In this document: positions 10,562-22,143 of the stretch, one piece after another
Numbering within the stretch: position 1 is the first letter of the stretch
How the letters are laid out: every line of letters starts with the position of its first letter
Assembly (NCBI GenBank): GCA_015499995.1
Contig: JADNRV010000075.1
Coordinates: 124,001 to 188,000, forward strand
Direction: 5' to 3'
Origin: Flammula alnicola
Lineage: Eukaryota > Basidiomycota > Agaricomycetes > Agaricales > Strophariaceae
Length of the DNA: 64,000 nucleotides
The notes under the pieces: model-generated
Told to the model about the DNA's origin: nothing
Databases searched by the model: none
Seen by the model: the letters and a program-made list of their open reading frames with translations, nothing else
Position numbers and translations under genes: made by a program

Positions 10562-12990
10562 GTATGACCCAGGTCCCAGGGCCAGAAGGTCACTGGGCCG
10601 GTTTGAAGGAGTTCTGTGGTTATTTCGAAGATTCAAGAGATAGATCCAGGATAGATCACATGAACACTTTTGCTTTTGCTAAATGACAATCACCGTCTAT
10701 TTTTACATCAGCAAAAGCGGGAAAAGCGGGTGAGCCTGGGTGGAAGTCCGCTGGGACTGCCGTGAATGGCAAGCTATACAAAGCCAAATATACCCTCATA
10801 TAGCCTGGTCAGATCGTCACCCGCATTGTGAACGGATTGCCAATTCATCCCAATAATTATGATCCTTGCCAATCTTTCAGCAATCCATGCGAGAGGGTTG
10901 TCAAGTTGCTTACCATGTTTTTGAATATCTACCGGCCTTGTCATGCACATGACATGGCCTTGCCCAAGAACCACCTACCTTTTTACACATTGGCAAATTC
11001 GTACACTCTTTGCCAATTCATTCATAAGATTTATGCAGCTCTCATCAACTTGTCCGTTATCACGCTGGTAATTTTTACCTGCAGGATTTTCATTGGGAAT
11101 GCTTGGGCTGGTCGAGCCACTGACAGTGCAGTGGTCAACGGAAGCCAAGCTGCTCAAGCTCAAGCACAGGAAACATAGTATACATTATTTACATATACCT
11201 CTTTTTAGTTGGGACTTCAAGTTGGATTCACGGACACTGCCATACTTCTCGGAGGATGTGGAGGTTGCAATGGCAGAGCGAAGGTGCCGTGAACTGATGT
11301 TTCTCTCAATAGGCAGGGATTTGCAAGGTGAATGGTGCATGAGGTATGGGCTCGGAGCACCATGAACATCCTGACAGGATTGAAACTCAAAGGAATTAGA
11401 ACGGAGGTAGGTGAACAGAATGAACGCAAAGTTTCAATTTCAGAATTCTCATGAAAGTTCGTTCAAACTCCGCCACACGTGACCGCGTTTCAACAAATAA
11501 AAATGTTATTGGATCATCAGGTTCATCTTCCATCTGTCTTCCATCCTCCTTCATTTACCCTCGCGCAAAGGGTGCATCTTCTTACAATTTATCAGATGTT
11601 ACTTGAGGTGGTAACTTTACTCTCACTCCCTTTGGTAGTGCAGACTATACGGCACATCGTCATTGTTCGATGGTCTTTATTCGACGACATTCATGACAAC
11701 AGAGATTACCTCTACCGCCAAATGTGGGACAATAGATAGGTAGGTATCGTTATTAGTACCCACATATGGACTGTCGAGGGACTCCGCCACTGACTCGAAA
11801 TTTTCTAGATGGGATTAAATCAGTATGCGCTTCGGGTATGGGTGAGCTATTGACGCACAAGTCGTACCTTTGCTGACTCTTGCACTGTTCCTCCACCCAG
11901 CGCGATGAACCTACACAAATTATCGCCCTAACCCGCCCTCATCAGTGTTGAACCCAAGGCCGTTGACCTTATGACAGAGAGTAAGCACACGTTTAAATCA
12001 GAGCATTGTTCATTGACTTATTAGCGTTGTAGTATCCTCCAGTAAGGTTGGCGGGAGCTCCACGGCAGGAATTCATTTTCGCTTTCATCTTCTGATGTCC
12101 AAGCGTGTGCCTCTGAATCAAACTCCGTCTCCGGCAGGCCCGGCAGCTTGTTAGATGTGCGTCAAGGCCCTCTATTCACAGAAAAAGCCGAGAATTATGC
12201 TGCATTTTATGTTGAATATAAAATCTCCGAGCTCATTTACCCATATTCTCCTTTTTCTATGATAATCCAAGACTGTTGAGCAGCTGAAAGATTGGTCCGT
12301 GGTCGTATTTTGATTGTAGGAATGAAAATACAGGCACTCAGGCTGCCAGTGAGGCAGGTCGCTTCCTGAAAATTTTACGAGTTCCTTGTTCCTTCGAGCT
12401 GCAGCTGAGTGCCCATACATTACTTCCTTTTACCTTTTTTTATCATTGAAGCAGCTGTTTTTGGCAGTAAGTTTCCAAAAATTGAAGCACAGTGCAGCAA
12501 GCGATGCAGGTTAGTACATACCGAAGCCCCGGGTTGGAATTCCAGACGGTCGAAAAATTCTAAATAAACCATACCTTCAATTCATTATCTCCCTATTTTA
12601 ATATGTATTGCACAGAACCGGAGTAGGAAGCCGTGTATGGAGTTCAATTGGCCGCCACCTTGGACAAGCTTCTAGCTTTAACTTTTAAGTCCTTGCCTTT
12701 TGAGGGGTCAAACTTATTCTCGTTCTCTCTCTGCTGAGCCATAAAATAAATTTCTTCCAAATAAAATATTTCAATGTGTTAGGATGACGTGAGAACAACC
12801 CTTGACAGCCTCTTTAAAGTTGAGAGGCCTAAAGTGCTGAAGCATTGAGACGAGGACAAGCAAAGCACTCATGTAAGCATTATACGACGGCTTGTAGTTT
12901 TTAATAATTAATGTATGTAGGCACATGGATATAGGACTGAACTGTGGTCACGCTACACCGGTATCACGACACAGACACCCCACTCACACC
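10562..12990. other. Gene-poor stretch
   Basis: The open frames here (for example 10828-11178 and 12172-12420) have no recognisable domain and no convincing exon structure. Words such as ATTGCCAATT recur here and near 13760-13920, suggesting old repeats. Confidence 0.35.
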
Positions 12991-12992
12991 AT

Positions 12993-13570
12993 TTGCAGTG
13001 CCTGGAATGGGAGGAAGGAAGCGTGGGATGCCCTGCCAAATTGAAACTCAGAAGCGGCAAGTTGGTGACCGAACATCAAATGCCAAAATCCTGCCGTGGA
13101 GCTCCCGCCAACGCTACTCCAGCCAACACCTCAAGCGATGAAAGGCGGTGCGTGAAGAGCCTCGACGACACCGACGAAGAGCACAGTAAGCCTTGCACAC
13201 CTAAACTTCTGCTTGAACTTCGTTAACGCGTTGGCTATTCAAGCAGATTTGCCACAAAATCTCGCGGTTGGCATGCATCGTGCGATTGGGTCTATTGTCG
13301 CACAATTGTGAGTTCTTCCATTATCTGACATCATATCATTGGCTTACATTATATGCAGAGCTGCTTTGCAATCAGTGCAGTGTGTCATCAAATTCTTCAA
13401 TGAGTACGTCTGTATTTCTCCGCTGTTTAATTATTCTGATTCCAACCTTTACCAGACAGGTATTGGCAGTATCCGACGTGGAAGATCCTGCAGTGGCAGA
13501 AGCAGCAGAATCTGACATTGCACGGTTGAAGGTGCAGCGCACCACAAAGCACACACGTTGTAAGGATTGA
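12993..13570 (+). CDS. Hypothetical small multi-exon gene (tentative)
   Basis: The product is not recognised. A first open exon (to about 13183) is hydrophilic with two CxxxC-like spacings (MPKSCRG and RRCVKS). It can be followed by exons giving DLPQNLAVGMHRAIGSIVAQ (from about 13247) and AALQSVQCVIKFFNE (from about 13361). The last frame ends in DIARLKVQRTTKHTRCKD with a stop at 13568-13570. The splice sites are plausible but the frame through the last join is not certain. It may be a relic. Confidence 0.25.
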
Positions 13571-14173
13571 TATGCGCATGTACTATTGTTGCTCTCACTC
13601 AATGTCAACTGTTTGTCATAAGATATATGTACTGCTTTTATTCCTCCTGTAATCCGTACATTAAGATGTAAAAAATGCGAATTTTCGAAACCAAATGCTT
13701 GGATTGTAAATGAATAAAAGTATTGACTAGCTATGCATACTGATATCTACCCAAAAATCCTGGTAATGATTGCCAATTTCCCGAAAATGACAATGGTATT
13801 TAAGCCTGGGTGATACTTGGCAATCATCACAAGGACTGCCAGCTTCGCCATCCTGGTGAAGATTACGCAATATTTGCTTTCCGGTAAGGCACTTTGGTCA
13901 ATTGGCAATCACTCGAGAGCTTACCTGGATTATGACGGATTGTGGACATGGTAAAGGTTTATATACCTATATCTGCTTTTCACGGTTTTGCTGATGTAAA
14001 CCTTACGGTTGTTCAAAGTCCATTACCAAACTTGCAGAGGCGGGCGAACTTTTGAGCTCAGCTCGTGTGGCGCATGACTAGCATCCAACAGACGCCCATT
14101 TTATACGTAAATTTCCTTTGGACGCGCCGGGATGGAATTTGTTCCTCGTTGGCAAATGTTTTACGAATCAAGG

Positions 14174-14451
14174 TACTGTACTATTTCGACCGATCGTTCA
14201 CATCACGCATCACAGGGGGTTGTGAACTGAACAAATATGCAATTCGTCACGCATCACAAGGGCCTGTGAACGTTGCCGAAATTGAAAGTTGCAGGTAATT
14301 TTTTTTTTTGGGCGCTTCGCGCTAATTTGTGAACATTTTGCTCACAAAATTTGTCTCGTCACGCATCACTGCTGGTTATGAACACCGATGCCAGTGAACT
14401 ATTGGCGTCACGCATCACAGGGCGTGAACAATCGGTCGAAATAGTACAGTA
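14174..14451. mobile_element. MITE with perfect 21-bp inverted ends
   Basis: TACTGTACTATTTCGACCGA(T) at 14174-14194 is repeated exactly as an inverse complement at 14431-14451. The 278-bp element carries TCACGCATCAC four times internally, spaced through both halves. The ends start and finish with TA, as expected for Tc1/mariner-type (Stowaway-like) elements in which TA is the duplicated target. There is no coding capacity. Confidence 0.8.
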
Positions 14452-15053
14452 GTATGTGTCCCCAATCTCACTCTTCTATGAATGCGCAGGGTCGTGACTC
14501 GTAGATGCGGAGAAATTTGGTGGGACCGTCTTGCCCGACAACCCAACTTCTTAGATTGAAATGAAACAACGGCTGAAGATCTTCACAAGGAAGCACAAGG
14601 GTTTGATGTAGTTTGCGCAGTATGTATTTATATGTATAGCCCCCGCTTTGTCTGACGCGAGCATGAACAATTTTAACGACAGTTGTGGGAGTCGTGTATT
14701 CTACACCTGTCGTCTTACATAGGTCGCGATAAGAGCTCTCCAAAAGCTTTCTCGTCGTTACTTCTCAAGGAAGTCGATAAAACCGTCGCAAGTACGTATA
14801 TTCTTATTGCGAGATCTTTCTTAGGGACTATGATAATGGATCTACCGTGACCACTCAAGCCGAATTCATCATAAAAAAGATAGGCATCTCTTCATCTTCT
14901 CTCTACATATGATGCCGGGGGCATTGCGTCAAGCCGATATTAGAATGAGGGCAATCTGATTGACCGTCATGACAACTCACTGTCCTCATATGTTTTATTG
15001 ATCCAGAGTTCGCTTGGAAGAATTATCTTGCGCGATTAGACGGCCTGGCGAGG

Positions 15054-15059
15054 TATAAA
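15054..15059 (+). promoter_or_regulatory. TATA box of small secreted protein gene
   Basis: TATAAA in a GC-richer context (GAGGTATAAAGGCTCG), 186 bp before the ATG at 15245. Confidence 0.45.
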
Positions 15060-15244
15060 GGCTCGAGAGATTGGGTATGGTTTTCCTCAAGCTGCGCTTC
15101 TAACCCACCTGCAAACAAACAACTCAGTGCTGGTCACTTGTAAGTTACTTGTCTTGCGGATTTTTGTATTCTTTGCTCACTGTGTACCCCTTTCTCTTCA
15201 CTATGGCGTCTACAGTCCCCCTTACTCACCTCATTCAAATCAAC

Positions 15245-15634
15245 ATGCGTTTCTCAACCGCCGTCTTCGCCACTCTCCTCCTCGCCACTGGCTCTCTCGC
15301 CGCAGCAGTCAGGAACCCAGACTATTACAGGCGCGAAGAGTACACAGAGTACACATCGTTGACGTCAGTCCACCCTTCATCCATCATGCTAACGTTCTTA
15401 AAATACTCACCTATTTCAATCTACAGCCGCCGTGCCGTGCCCATGAACTGCCCATCGCATAACGACAGCGTGATGTGCAACTCCACCCACGAGTGCCTGT
15501 CTGCAAGTGGGCGGCCGACACGCAGGCGCGGCGCACACCCCACCCTCAACGCGTGGTGCGAGTCGACGTGCTCGTGCCGTCAGCCACTCGGTGAGATCAG
15601 TGGGAACGAACTCAGGAAAAAAAGAAGGCAATGA
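15245..15634 (+). CDS. Small secreted cysteine-containing protein
   Basis: A 108-residue preprotein from two exons, 15245-15363 and 15427-15634. The intron starts at GTCAGT, has a GCTAAC branch-like site and ends at CTACAG. The N-terminus MRFSTAVFATLLLATGSLAA is a clear signal peptide. It is followed by acidic/basic linker sequence and a dibasic LTRRAV site compatible with Kex2 processing. The mature part has six cysteines (NCPSH, VMCNS, HECLS, AWCES, TCSCRQ), enough for three disulfides, and a very basic C-terminus (ELRKKRRQ). An earlier in-frame ATG is not needed because this ATG starts the signal peptide. No family was recognised. An effector-like or antimicrobial role is only a possibility. 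Confidence 0.7.
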   Translation: MRFSTAVFATLLLATGSLAAAVRNPDYYRREEYTEYTSLTSVHPSSIMLTFLKYSPISIYSRRAVPMNCPSHNDSVMCNSTHECLSASGRPTRRRGAHPTLNAWCESTCSCRQPLGEISGNELRKKRRQ

Positions 15635-15742
15635 TTTGACGATAAGAGATAAGGTCGTGGTTGTAGGCTTTGAGAGGACGTCGTATATTTTTCCCAATCG
15701 ATGCATTTCCTTCTCTATCTTGTGCCGCGTTGAAGCGGATGA

Positions 15743-16310
15743 ATGCTCTCGAGTTGTGTTATGAGATATGTCGATCCGCGCGGAATGCAAGAATTCCGTC
15801 GTCCAGGGATGCTTCCTTACGAGCGTCAAGAAGAGCGTCGACTAGAGAATCGACCGGTTTATTGGCGTCACGGTTCTCCAGTCCCTCATCTCCTGAACTT
15901 TAACACCGAACCCTCGAATAGCGATAAGATACAGGTCCGCAACGCGATTTGCAAAGCACAAGAAGAGTTGGACAAATTACAACCTTCAGGAAACGGGTTG
16001 ACGTCTACTTGTATTGACCTCGGAACGATCGAGGGACTATACAACTTATTACAAGTATTCAGTAACCTTCCTTCTCCCCTCCAAGTGCCTTTCCAACATC
16101 GTGGCTTACATACTCACTGATTTATCACACCATTACAACTCGGGAGTCGGAAAACAGGGTCGAAGCGTTCGTTTAACTGCTCGTAAATATTTTAACCACT
16201 GGCCATGGCCTCCGAAAGAACCCGAGACGACGCATCCTACAGAACCGTCTCAGGATAAGATCATTCAGTCTTGTCGAAGCGAAGGGATTGGTGGATGCTG
16301 ATTGGCTATG
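15743..16310 (+). other. Open region, possible gene remnant
   Basis: A frame from 15743 reads RRPGMLPYERQEERRLENRP and then VRNAICKAQEELDKLQPSGN up to about 16050. Another frame further on contains NHWPWPPKEPETTHPTEPSQ. The two look coding-like, but I could not join them with canonical splice sites, and no domain is recognised. It lies between the secreted protein gene and the NADH dehydrogenase promoter. Confidence 0.2.
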
Positions 16311-16741
16311 GGCGCAGAAAGATGATTGGTTGCAACTGAATCGATGCGAATCTTAGCCAACTCTTTCGTTTCTTGACGCTTGCGGAGTGTCATACGTCCG
16401 CTGACATCGTGCCTACGGGACATCACGGAAAAGGAAGAATTGAAAGGTCCAGGGAGTCGGACGGACAGCAACTTAAGGAATACAATCGCCGGGGATTAAA
16501 CATACGAGGAAGCAAGGTAACACCGCCACGGACGGACGGCCTTACGTAGCGGAGTTCCTACAACGATATCATTGAAATTCTAAATTAAGCAGTCTCACGT
16601 GCAGGTAAGTTTTCTCATGACGAGCATGGTAAAATATAGACTAAGTACTTGAGCAGGGCAGTAGTCACTTTGAAACACTAACCACACTTTCCCCCCAAAT
16701 TCCCCTTCCCGCCAGATACCCCTTCTTCTCTCCCGTCCGTC

Positions 16742-19316
16742 ATGCAGTCAATACGAAACAGAGGTCAGTCGCGTCTTCCCGCATGCCATTCTTCTTCTAA
16801 ACCTCTTGCTCCAGCCGTTCTTACAAGGTCTATCGCACACTCGAGACCAATAGCTCGCTCGCAAATACCGAGGCGCATTGCACGACGCGCCTTCGCGACA
16901 GAGTCAACCAACACTTCGTCGACGAGCACTGTATGTCGCAATAGTTCGCAATTCGGAGTCCAAAGTTCTGACGGCGTGTTCGTAGACGCCACCTGTTCCG
17001 CCACCGCCACCGCCTCCAGGCCAATCAAGATGGCGCAGCTTCCTCCAAATCCTCGGGCGCACAACTCTCATAACGGTCGTCCTCGCCGGCGGAGGGTTCT
17101 ACTACATCACCCATCGCGAACGACACCCAGGTTCGCAACTGCCGTTCGACCCTGCCAAAAAGACAATTGTCGTCCTCGGCAGTGGCTGGGGCGCCACCAG
17201 TCTCCTCAGCACGCTGGACACTGCTGACTACAATGTCGTACGTGCCTTTCGCCTTCCGTAACCGACCTGATTGGGCGGGCACGCTCTTATCGTTAATGCG
17301 GTTGACACGACTTATATACATAGATTGTCATCAGTCCGAAGAACTTCTTCCTCTTCACACCTCTTCTGCCGAGTGTGGCCGTTGGCACTCTCAACCCCCG
17401 TTCAATTATCCAGCCAACGCGTTATATTACCAGACACAAGGCTCGTCAGGTATCCGTTATCGAGGCCGAAGCGACCGACGTGGACGTGAGTATCGCCTCG
17501 TTCAAATGCCCGACATCATCGCCACTCTCTTTACTCACTAGCTACCCTTTACTCCAGCCCAAAAATAAGACTGTCACTTTCATCGGTGCGTCGAAGCCTA
17601 AGCATATATGACGCGTTGCACGTGATGCGGTCCATGGCAGATCGATGCTAATTGGCTCTGTATTGCCGTACAGATAACTCGGAAATCAAAGGCCTGGTCT
17701 CGTCCACGACGATTTCATATGATTATCTGGTATACGCTGTCGGCGCGGAGGTACAAACTTTCAACATCCCCGGTGTTAAAGAGAATGCATGCTTCATGAA
17801 AGAATTGGCTGATGCGGAACGGGTAAGCGCTCCACCTTCGAACTTGTAATTGGATTCTGGGATTAAGATGGAAGGGTTTGTTCTAGATGCAACGAGAATT
17901 CATGGACTGTGAGTTTGGTTGAGAGGAGACCCGTGAATCTGTTTTTGAAGTATCCATGTGTTTAGGCGTTGAGACTGCTGCGTTCCCCGGTCAGGATTCC
18001 AAGGAAATTGATCGGTTGCTTCACATGGTTAGTTTTCCTCGCGGCTTGCGTCAGGACTGTTTCTAACTGCTTCTGAACAATAGGTCGTCGTGGGTGGTGG
18101 ACCTACTGGTGTTGAGCTGAGGTTCGTATATTAATATGCCTATTTCTCCAACGACCCTAACGCGAGGTCATCTAGCGGCGAGCTACACGATTTCCTCGAG
18201 GTAAACTCCTTGCATGTTCTTCCATTTCATGCCTTAACCCATGGACAATCGTGACAGGATGACCTAAAGATGTGGTACCCCGAGCTCGCTGGCAAGATCC
18301 GCATCACCCTCGTCGAAGCCCTGCCGTCCGTCCTGCCCATGTTCAGCAAGCAATTGATCAACTACACCGAGTCGACGTTCAAGGAGAGCAAGATCGATAT
18401 TCTCACGAAGACGATGGTCAAGGAGGTGAAGGACAAGAGCGTGGTGCTGCAGATGCCTGACAAAAGCATCGTGGAGGTGCCGTGTGGGCTCGTCATCTGG
18501 GCTGCGGGCAATAAAAGCAGGAAGATCACCCAAGATCTGATGGCCAAGTTGCCTGCGGACCAGACGAATAGGAGGGGTATCGAGGTTGATGGTAAGTTTC
18601 GTCTGTTTCTTGTCTATCCGGGGATGTGGTTTGCTTACCAGCATCTCGTGTTGTAGATTATCTCCGCATGAAGGGCACCAATGGCAGCATCTTCGCCATT
18701 GGCGACTGCTCCGCCACGTCCTATGCGCCCACCGCGCAGGTTGCGTCGCAACAAGGCGCCTACATCGCGCGCGTGCTGCACCAGATGGCGAAGAAGGATG
18801 GCCTCGAGGACAGGCTGGAGCAGCTTGAGCGCGTGCAGGTGGGGGTGACGGACGAAGAGAAGAAGAAGGTCGTGGAGGAGGCGGAGGAGGCGAAGCGCCA
18901 GCTGTCGAAGATCAAGCCGCGGCCGTTCCATTACTCCCATCAGGGCTCGCTGGCGTATATTGGGTCGGATAAGGCGATCGCGGATCTGCCGTTTATGAAT
19001 GGGAATGTGAGTTGTGGATTTTTTTTGCCTTTGGGTGTTTGTTATTGGGTTGGGTTCGTCGGACTGACTTTTTTTCTTCTTTGTGATGATTTCTAGTTCG
19101 CGAGTGGTGGTGTTGCGACCTACCTTTTCTGGCGGAGCGCGTACCTAAGCACACTTTTCTCGCTGCGCAACCGCACATTAGTGGCTACTGACTGGTTGAA
19201 AGTCAAGTTCTTCGGACGGTACGTGCACATCTTCCTCGAGTCTTGTACTTCCTTTCATTGCGAAGATTTGATCCTGATCTCTTTCTTTCGTGAATAGGGA
19301 TGTCAGCCGAGAGTAA
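16742..19316 (+). CDS. Type II NADH:ubiquinone oxidoreductase, mitochondrial (NDE/NDI family)
   Basis: A rotenone-insensitive, non-proton-pumping NADH dehydrogenase of the mitochondrial inner membrane that passes electrons from NADH via FAD to ubiquinone. About a dozen exons join cleanly. Exons 1-2 give an Arg/Ser-rich targeting peptide ([20 protein letters not shown]), then [18 protein letters not shown] and one TM segment ([16 protein letters not shown]). FAD-binding [14 protein letters not shown] is followed by [20 protein letters not shown]. The NADH-binding site is [19 protein letters not shown]. Then come [11 protein letters not shown] and [21 protein letters not shown] charged helical insert ([18 protein letters not shown]) sits where external enzymes carry extra sequence. 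The C-terminus [20 protein letters not shown] is the usual membrane-anchoring tail. No frameshift was found. External (cytosol-facing) orientation is likelier given the TM segment after the presequence, but is not proven. Confidence 0.92.
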
Positions 19317-19741
19317 ACGATGTCAAAACTACCTTATTTTCACCAAGTTTTACCATTTCATCATGATCGCCAGTGTTTAATAATGTCTGTTCATATTGAA
19401 GGACACCACTTGCAAGTCAGCGCGAGCACGTTACGTTCCAGTAATCCGAATGATGATGACCATAGAGTATTTACATATCACATCACGTATCTTCTCATCC
19501 CATAGACTTAATATTTTTCTTGTTCTTTTCTGCACACTTAGATGAGTCATTCATTCCATCTTTCAAGTACATACTTTACATAATCCCTGTCCTTATTTGC
19601 TTCACGCTCTGTTTTTTGCATGCACATAGATAGTGCCGAATATCATCCACTGCTTGGACAGTCACTCGGTTATTCTTTGATCAAGCTCAGCAAGATCACA
19701 TGCAACTTGGCGAAGTTGGTCGGGATCACCAACCGTCAAGC

Positions 19742-20119
19742 CGGCGGGAGCCCGCCAACTCATCCTTTTTTTTCCAAATTGGAGAGTTACACCCTAACCG
19801 GACATTGTGGCGCTGTGACGTGTTTCCAGCGCGATGACTTCAAGGTCATCAGTGGCTCTGACGGTACTCTGAAAATGTGGGACATTCTGCAAGGGACCTT
19901 CATTAGAGATCTTCTGACAGAGTCGGACATTACTGGTGTCTGCGGCAGGTTATCTTTCAGGGCAATCTGCGTGTTGCCGCTGTTAATCGAAATGATTCCA
20001 TCTTCCCCGATATCTGGGACTTTGGCGATGACGATGACGATGGGCTTGGTGGTGCCCATGCTGAGCTGGACGACGCTAAAGGCTTCTGTTTCGATGCTGA
20101 TGAAGCTGATAAGACCTAG
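19742..20119 (+). pseudogene. F-box/WD40 protein C-terminal fragment with frameshift
   Basis: The frame reads a WD40 blade, YTLTGHCGAVTCFQRDDFKV then ISGSDGTLKMWDILQGTFIR, as in Cdc4/Met30-type SCF adaptors. It then breaks at about 19940: the expected Trp-Gln of 'GVWQV' needs the other frame. That frame gives QVIFQGNLRVAAVNRNDSIF and an acidic tail (DFGDDDDDGLGG) to a TAG at 20117. Only the last blade and the tail are present, with no upstream blades. A two-base insertion (CG in GTCTGCGGCAGG) explains the shift. It is therefore a truncated, frameshifted relic just downstream of the NADH dehydrogenase gene. Confidence 0.65.
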
Positions 20120-20129
20120 GCCTAAATAG

Positions 20130-20910
20130 GATGTTGAGGGAAGGCGAGACAATCATGATAAATCTCTTGACCGAAGTCTGACTCTTTCCTGCAGAGGCAG
20201 TTCCTTGACCTGGACGCAGAGAGCGTGCGGACCAAACTTTCTCTCGTTTTGTAATCGAACTCTTGGTTTCTTTGCTCCTGTTAACCTGGCTCGTGTTCGG
20301 AATCCCGATTTGAACTCACTTTTAGACTGCATATCTCTTTCAAATTGCCTTTATAAAAATTCCTCCCTTTTTCATGATTTCACTATATATTTCATGACGA
20401 AACACTTTGAACTAGGCAAGGTGCATGATTTCAGATTTTCATTTGTCGCCTGGTTCAAATTCAGGATCTTGGAGTCACCTTGGATGTTGTCGACATGGAC
20501 AACGGGTTGAGCTTGGGGGAGTCCTCGTGAGCGTTTCATGGTTTACAAGGAGAGTTTGAGGCCGATAGCAAATTAGTGAATGTGTAAATCCTGATGGAGA
20601 TATCTCAAAGTTCATTTGTACAGAGTGTGCGGCAAGATCGTTAACGACTTTTGTCTTCAGCTATACTACATATACAATAACTATTCTTGAATCCTTGTTC
20701 TCTGCGTCTGTCCCTGTCCTCCCCCCATGATTTACTTGGCTCCCTCAATCGCAGAAAGTGATGGCAAGATTGACCTATAATTTTTTTTAATACTTTAGAA
20801 GGCATCAAGAGACGTAATCCTACGTTGTTAGCCTCGCACGCAACGCAGTTCAGGTCAGGGCCTGGTATCATATAATGTTTAGAGAGAAGAATGACAAGGC
20901 GCGTTAATTA
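20130..20910. other. Intergenic stretch
   Basis: No supported gene. The open frames at 20205-20510 (plus) and 20641-20871 (minus) have no motif. The stretch ends at the 3' end of the glycopeptide gene. Confidence 0.35.
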
Positions 20911-20916
20911 TAATTA

Positions 20917-21567
20917 TCACTTACAATCGGCGCCTGCTCCATCGCATCCATTGAAATAGCTAAGAAAGAATAGGATTTAAGATCCTGTAGCGCGTTATCC
21001 CAAAATTGCTTACCTGAATCCAGAGGATACAGAACACGAAACAATACAAGTGTTGGAGCCACTTCCGACTGGAGAAGTAGGGTTGGTCAAATTCGCCTCA
21101 ATAGTGGTGCACCCCTCGCCATTGAATCCACAGCCTCCTGTAATAGAGATGAGTTCTTGTATATCTCAACACCTGAGACTTGACGGTACCTGTTTGCAAG
21201 TACCTGCATTTAAAATTAATGAGGCGGCATCGTTGATTCATTTAAATAAACGTACGCGATGGCTGAGGTAATAGGGCCGTTGCTGGTAAAGTCGCCGCCG
21301 GTCGAAACAACGTTTGAGCCTTGAATAAGGGTGGGCTGCAGAAATATTGTACGAGACGGCCATGTACCGTAGATCCAAAGATACACTAATATGACAGTGA
21401 CTTACAGTTCCAAAACCACACCTAAAATACATGTCAGATCGCTGATCATGGCATTTTAAATTTACATCCCCTCTTTACCTATTGTCAAAGTGCACGGTAT
21501 GTGTCTCCGCCCTAGAGCCAATGATAGCACTGGCAATGAGTAGAGACAAGAATTTGAGGGAGAACAT
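20917..21567 (-). CDS. Secreted 'glycopeptide'-family small protein
   Basis: A secreted protein of about 120 residues in six small exons. Exon 1 gives a signal peptide (MFSLKFLSLLIASAIIGSRA) and the family hallmark ETHTVHFDNRCGFG across the first intron. Further exons give TPTLIQGSNVVSTGGDFTSN, GPITSAIAYLQTGGCGFNGE, GCTTIEANLTNPTSPVGSGS and finally SYFNGCDGAGADCK, with a TGA at 20917-20919. Eight cysteines lie in the mature protein and NLT is a possible N-glycosylation site. This family is widespread and often highly expressed in Agaricomycetes but its function is unknown. All splice sites used are GT-AG (for example GTAAAG, GTAAGT, GTACGT, GTACCG). The start is supported by the signal peptide and a TATA box about 95 bp upstream. 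Confidence 0.85.
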
Positions 21568-21660
21568 GTCAATTGATGAGCGTCAAAAGCTGAAATCGGG
21601 GACTGAAGGCCGTAAAAAATTCGGCTGAAGTTCAAGCTTCAAGAATCAGAACATGGCTAC

Positions 21661-21668
21661 TTTTATAC
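21661..21668 (-). promoter_or_regulatory. TATA box of glycopeptide gene
   Basis: The minus strand reads GGGGTATAAAAGTAGC, about 95 bp before the ATG at 21567. The position and form fit a strong core promoter. Confidence 0.55.
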
Positions 21669-22143
21669 CCCAGAACGCCTGTTAGAATAGGACACGGCTA
21701 TGGTGCAGATTATAAACCTTATGATAATCATCTCGGCAACTCATGCGTTCATTGCTATAAAAAGCCTACCTATATTCTGCAGAATTCTGGGTTGCCCGAG
21801 AGTGCTCGAAATTGCACCAATTCCCATACTTACAGAATTTCGCGTATGCATGGGTCCAAAATTAACGTTCAATCCCTTGGACCTTGGTGTTGTATCGAGA
21901 TTCGGCGATATCGAACCGTGATCTGATCAAGATCAGTATATGTAATCTAATCTAATCTAGTACAAGCACTTACGTGGGTTTGGTGGCCTCTTACAATTAT
22001 ACTTGCTTCTCTCACCTCCTCTTCCATCGGATCTTTTTGTCTCGTAACGCAATCATAACCCGACCCAATGCATGCTCCATTTTCTGCCAAGGAAAGGATT
22101 TTTAATACCGAGGATTCCTTGATCCTCCGTGACCCATCTACTT

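Noticed and set aside
14468..14743. 91-codon minus-strand open frame next to the 278-bp MITE
   Set aside because: No motif and no neighbouring exons; it begins right at the MITE border, so it may be chance.
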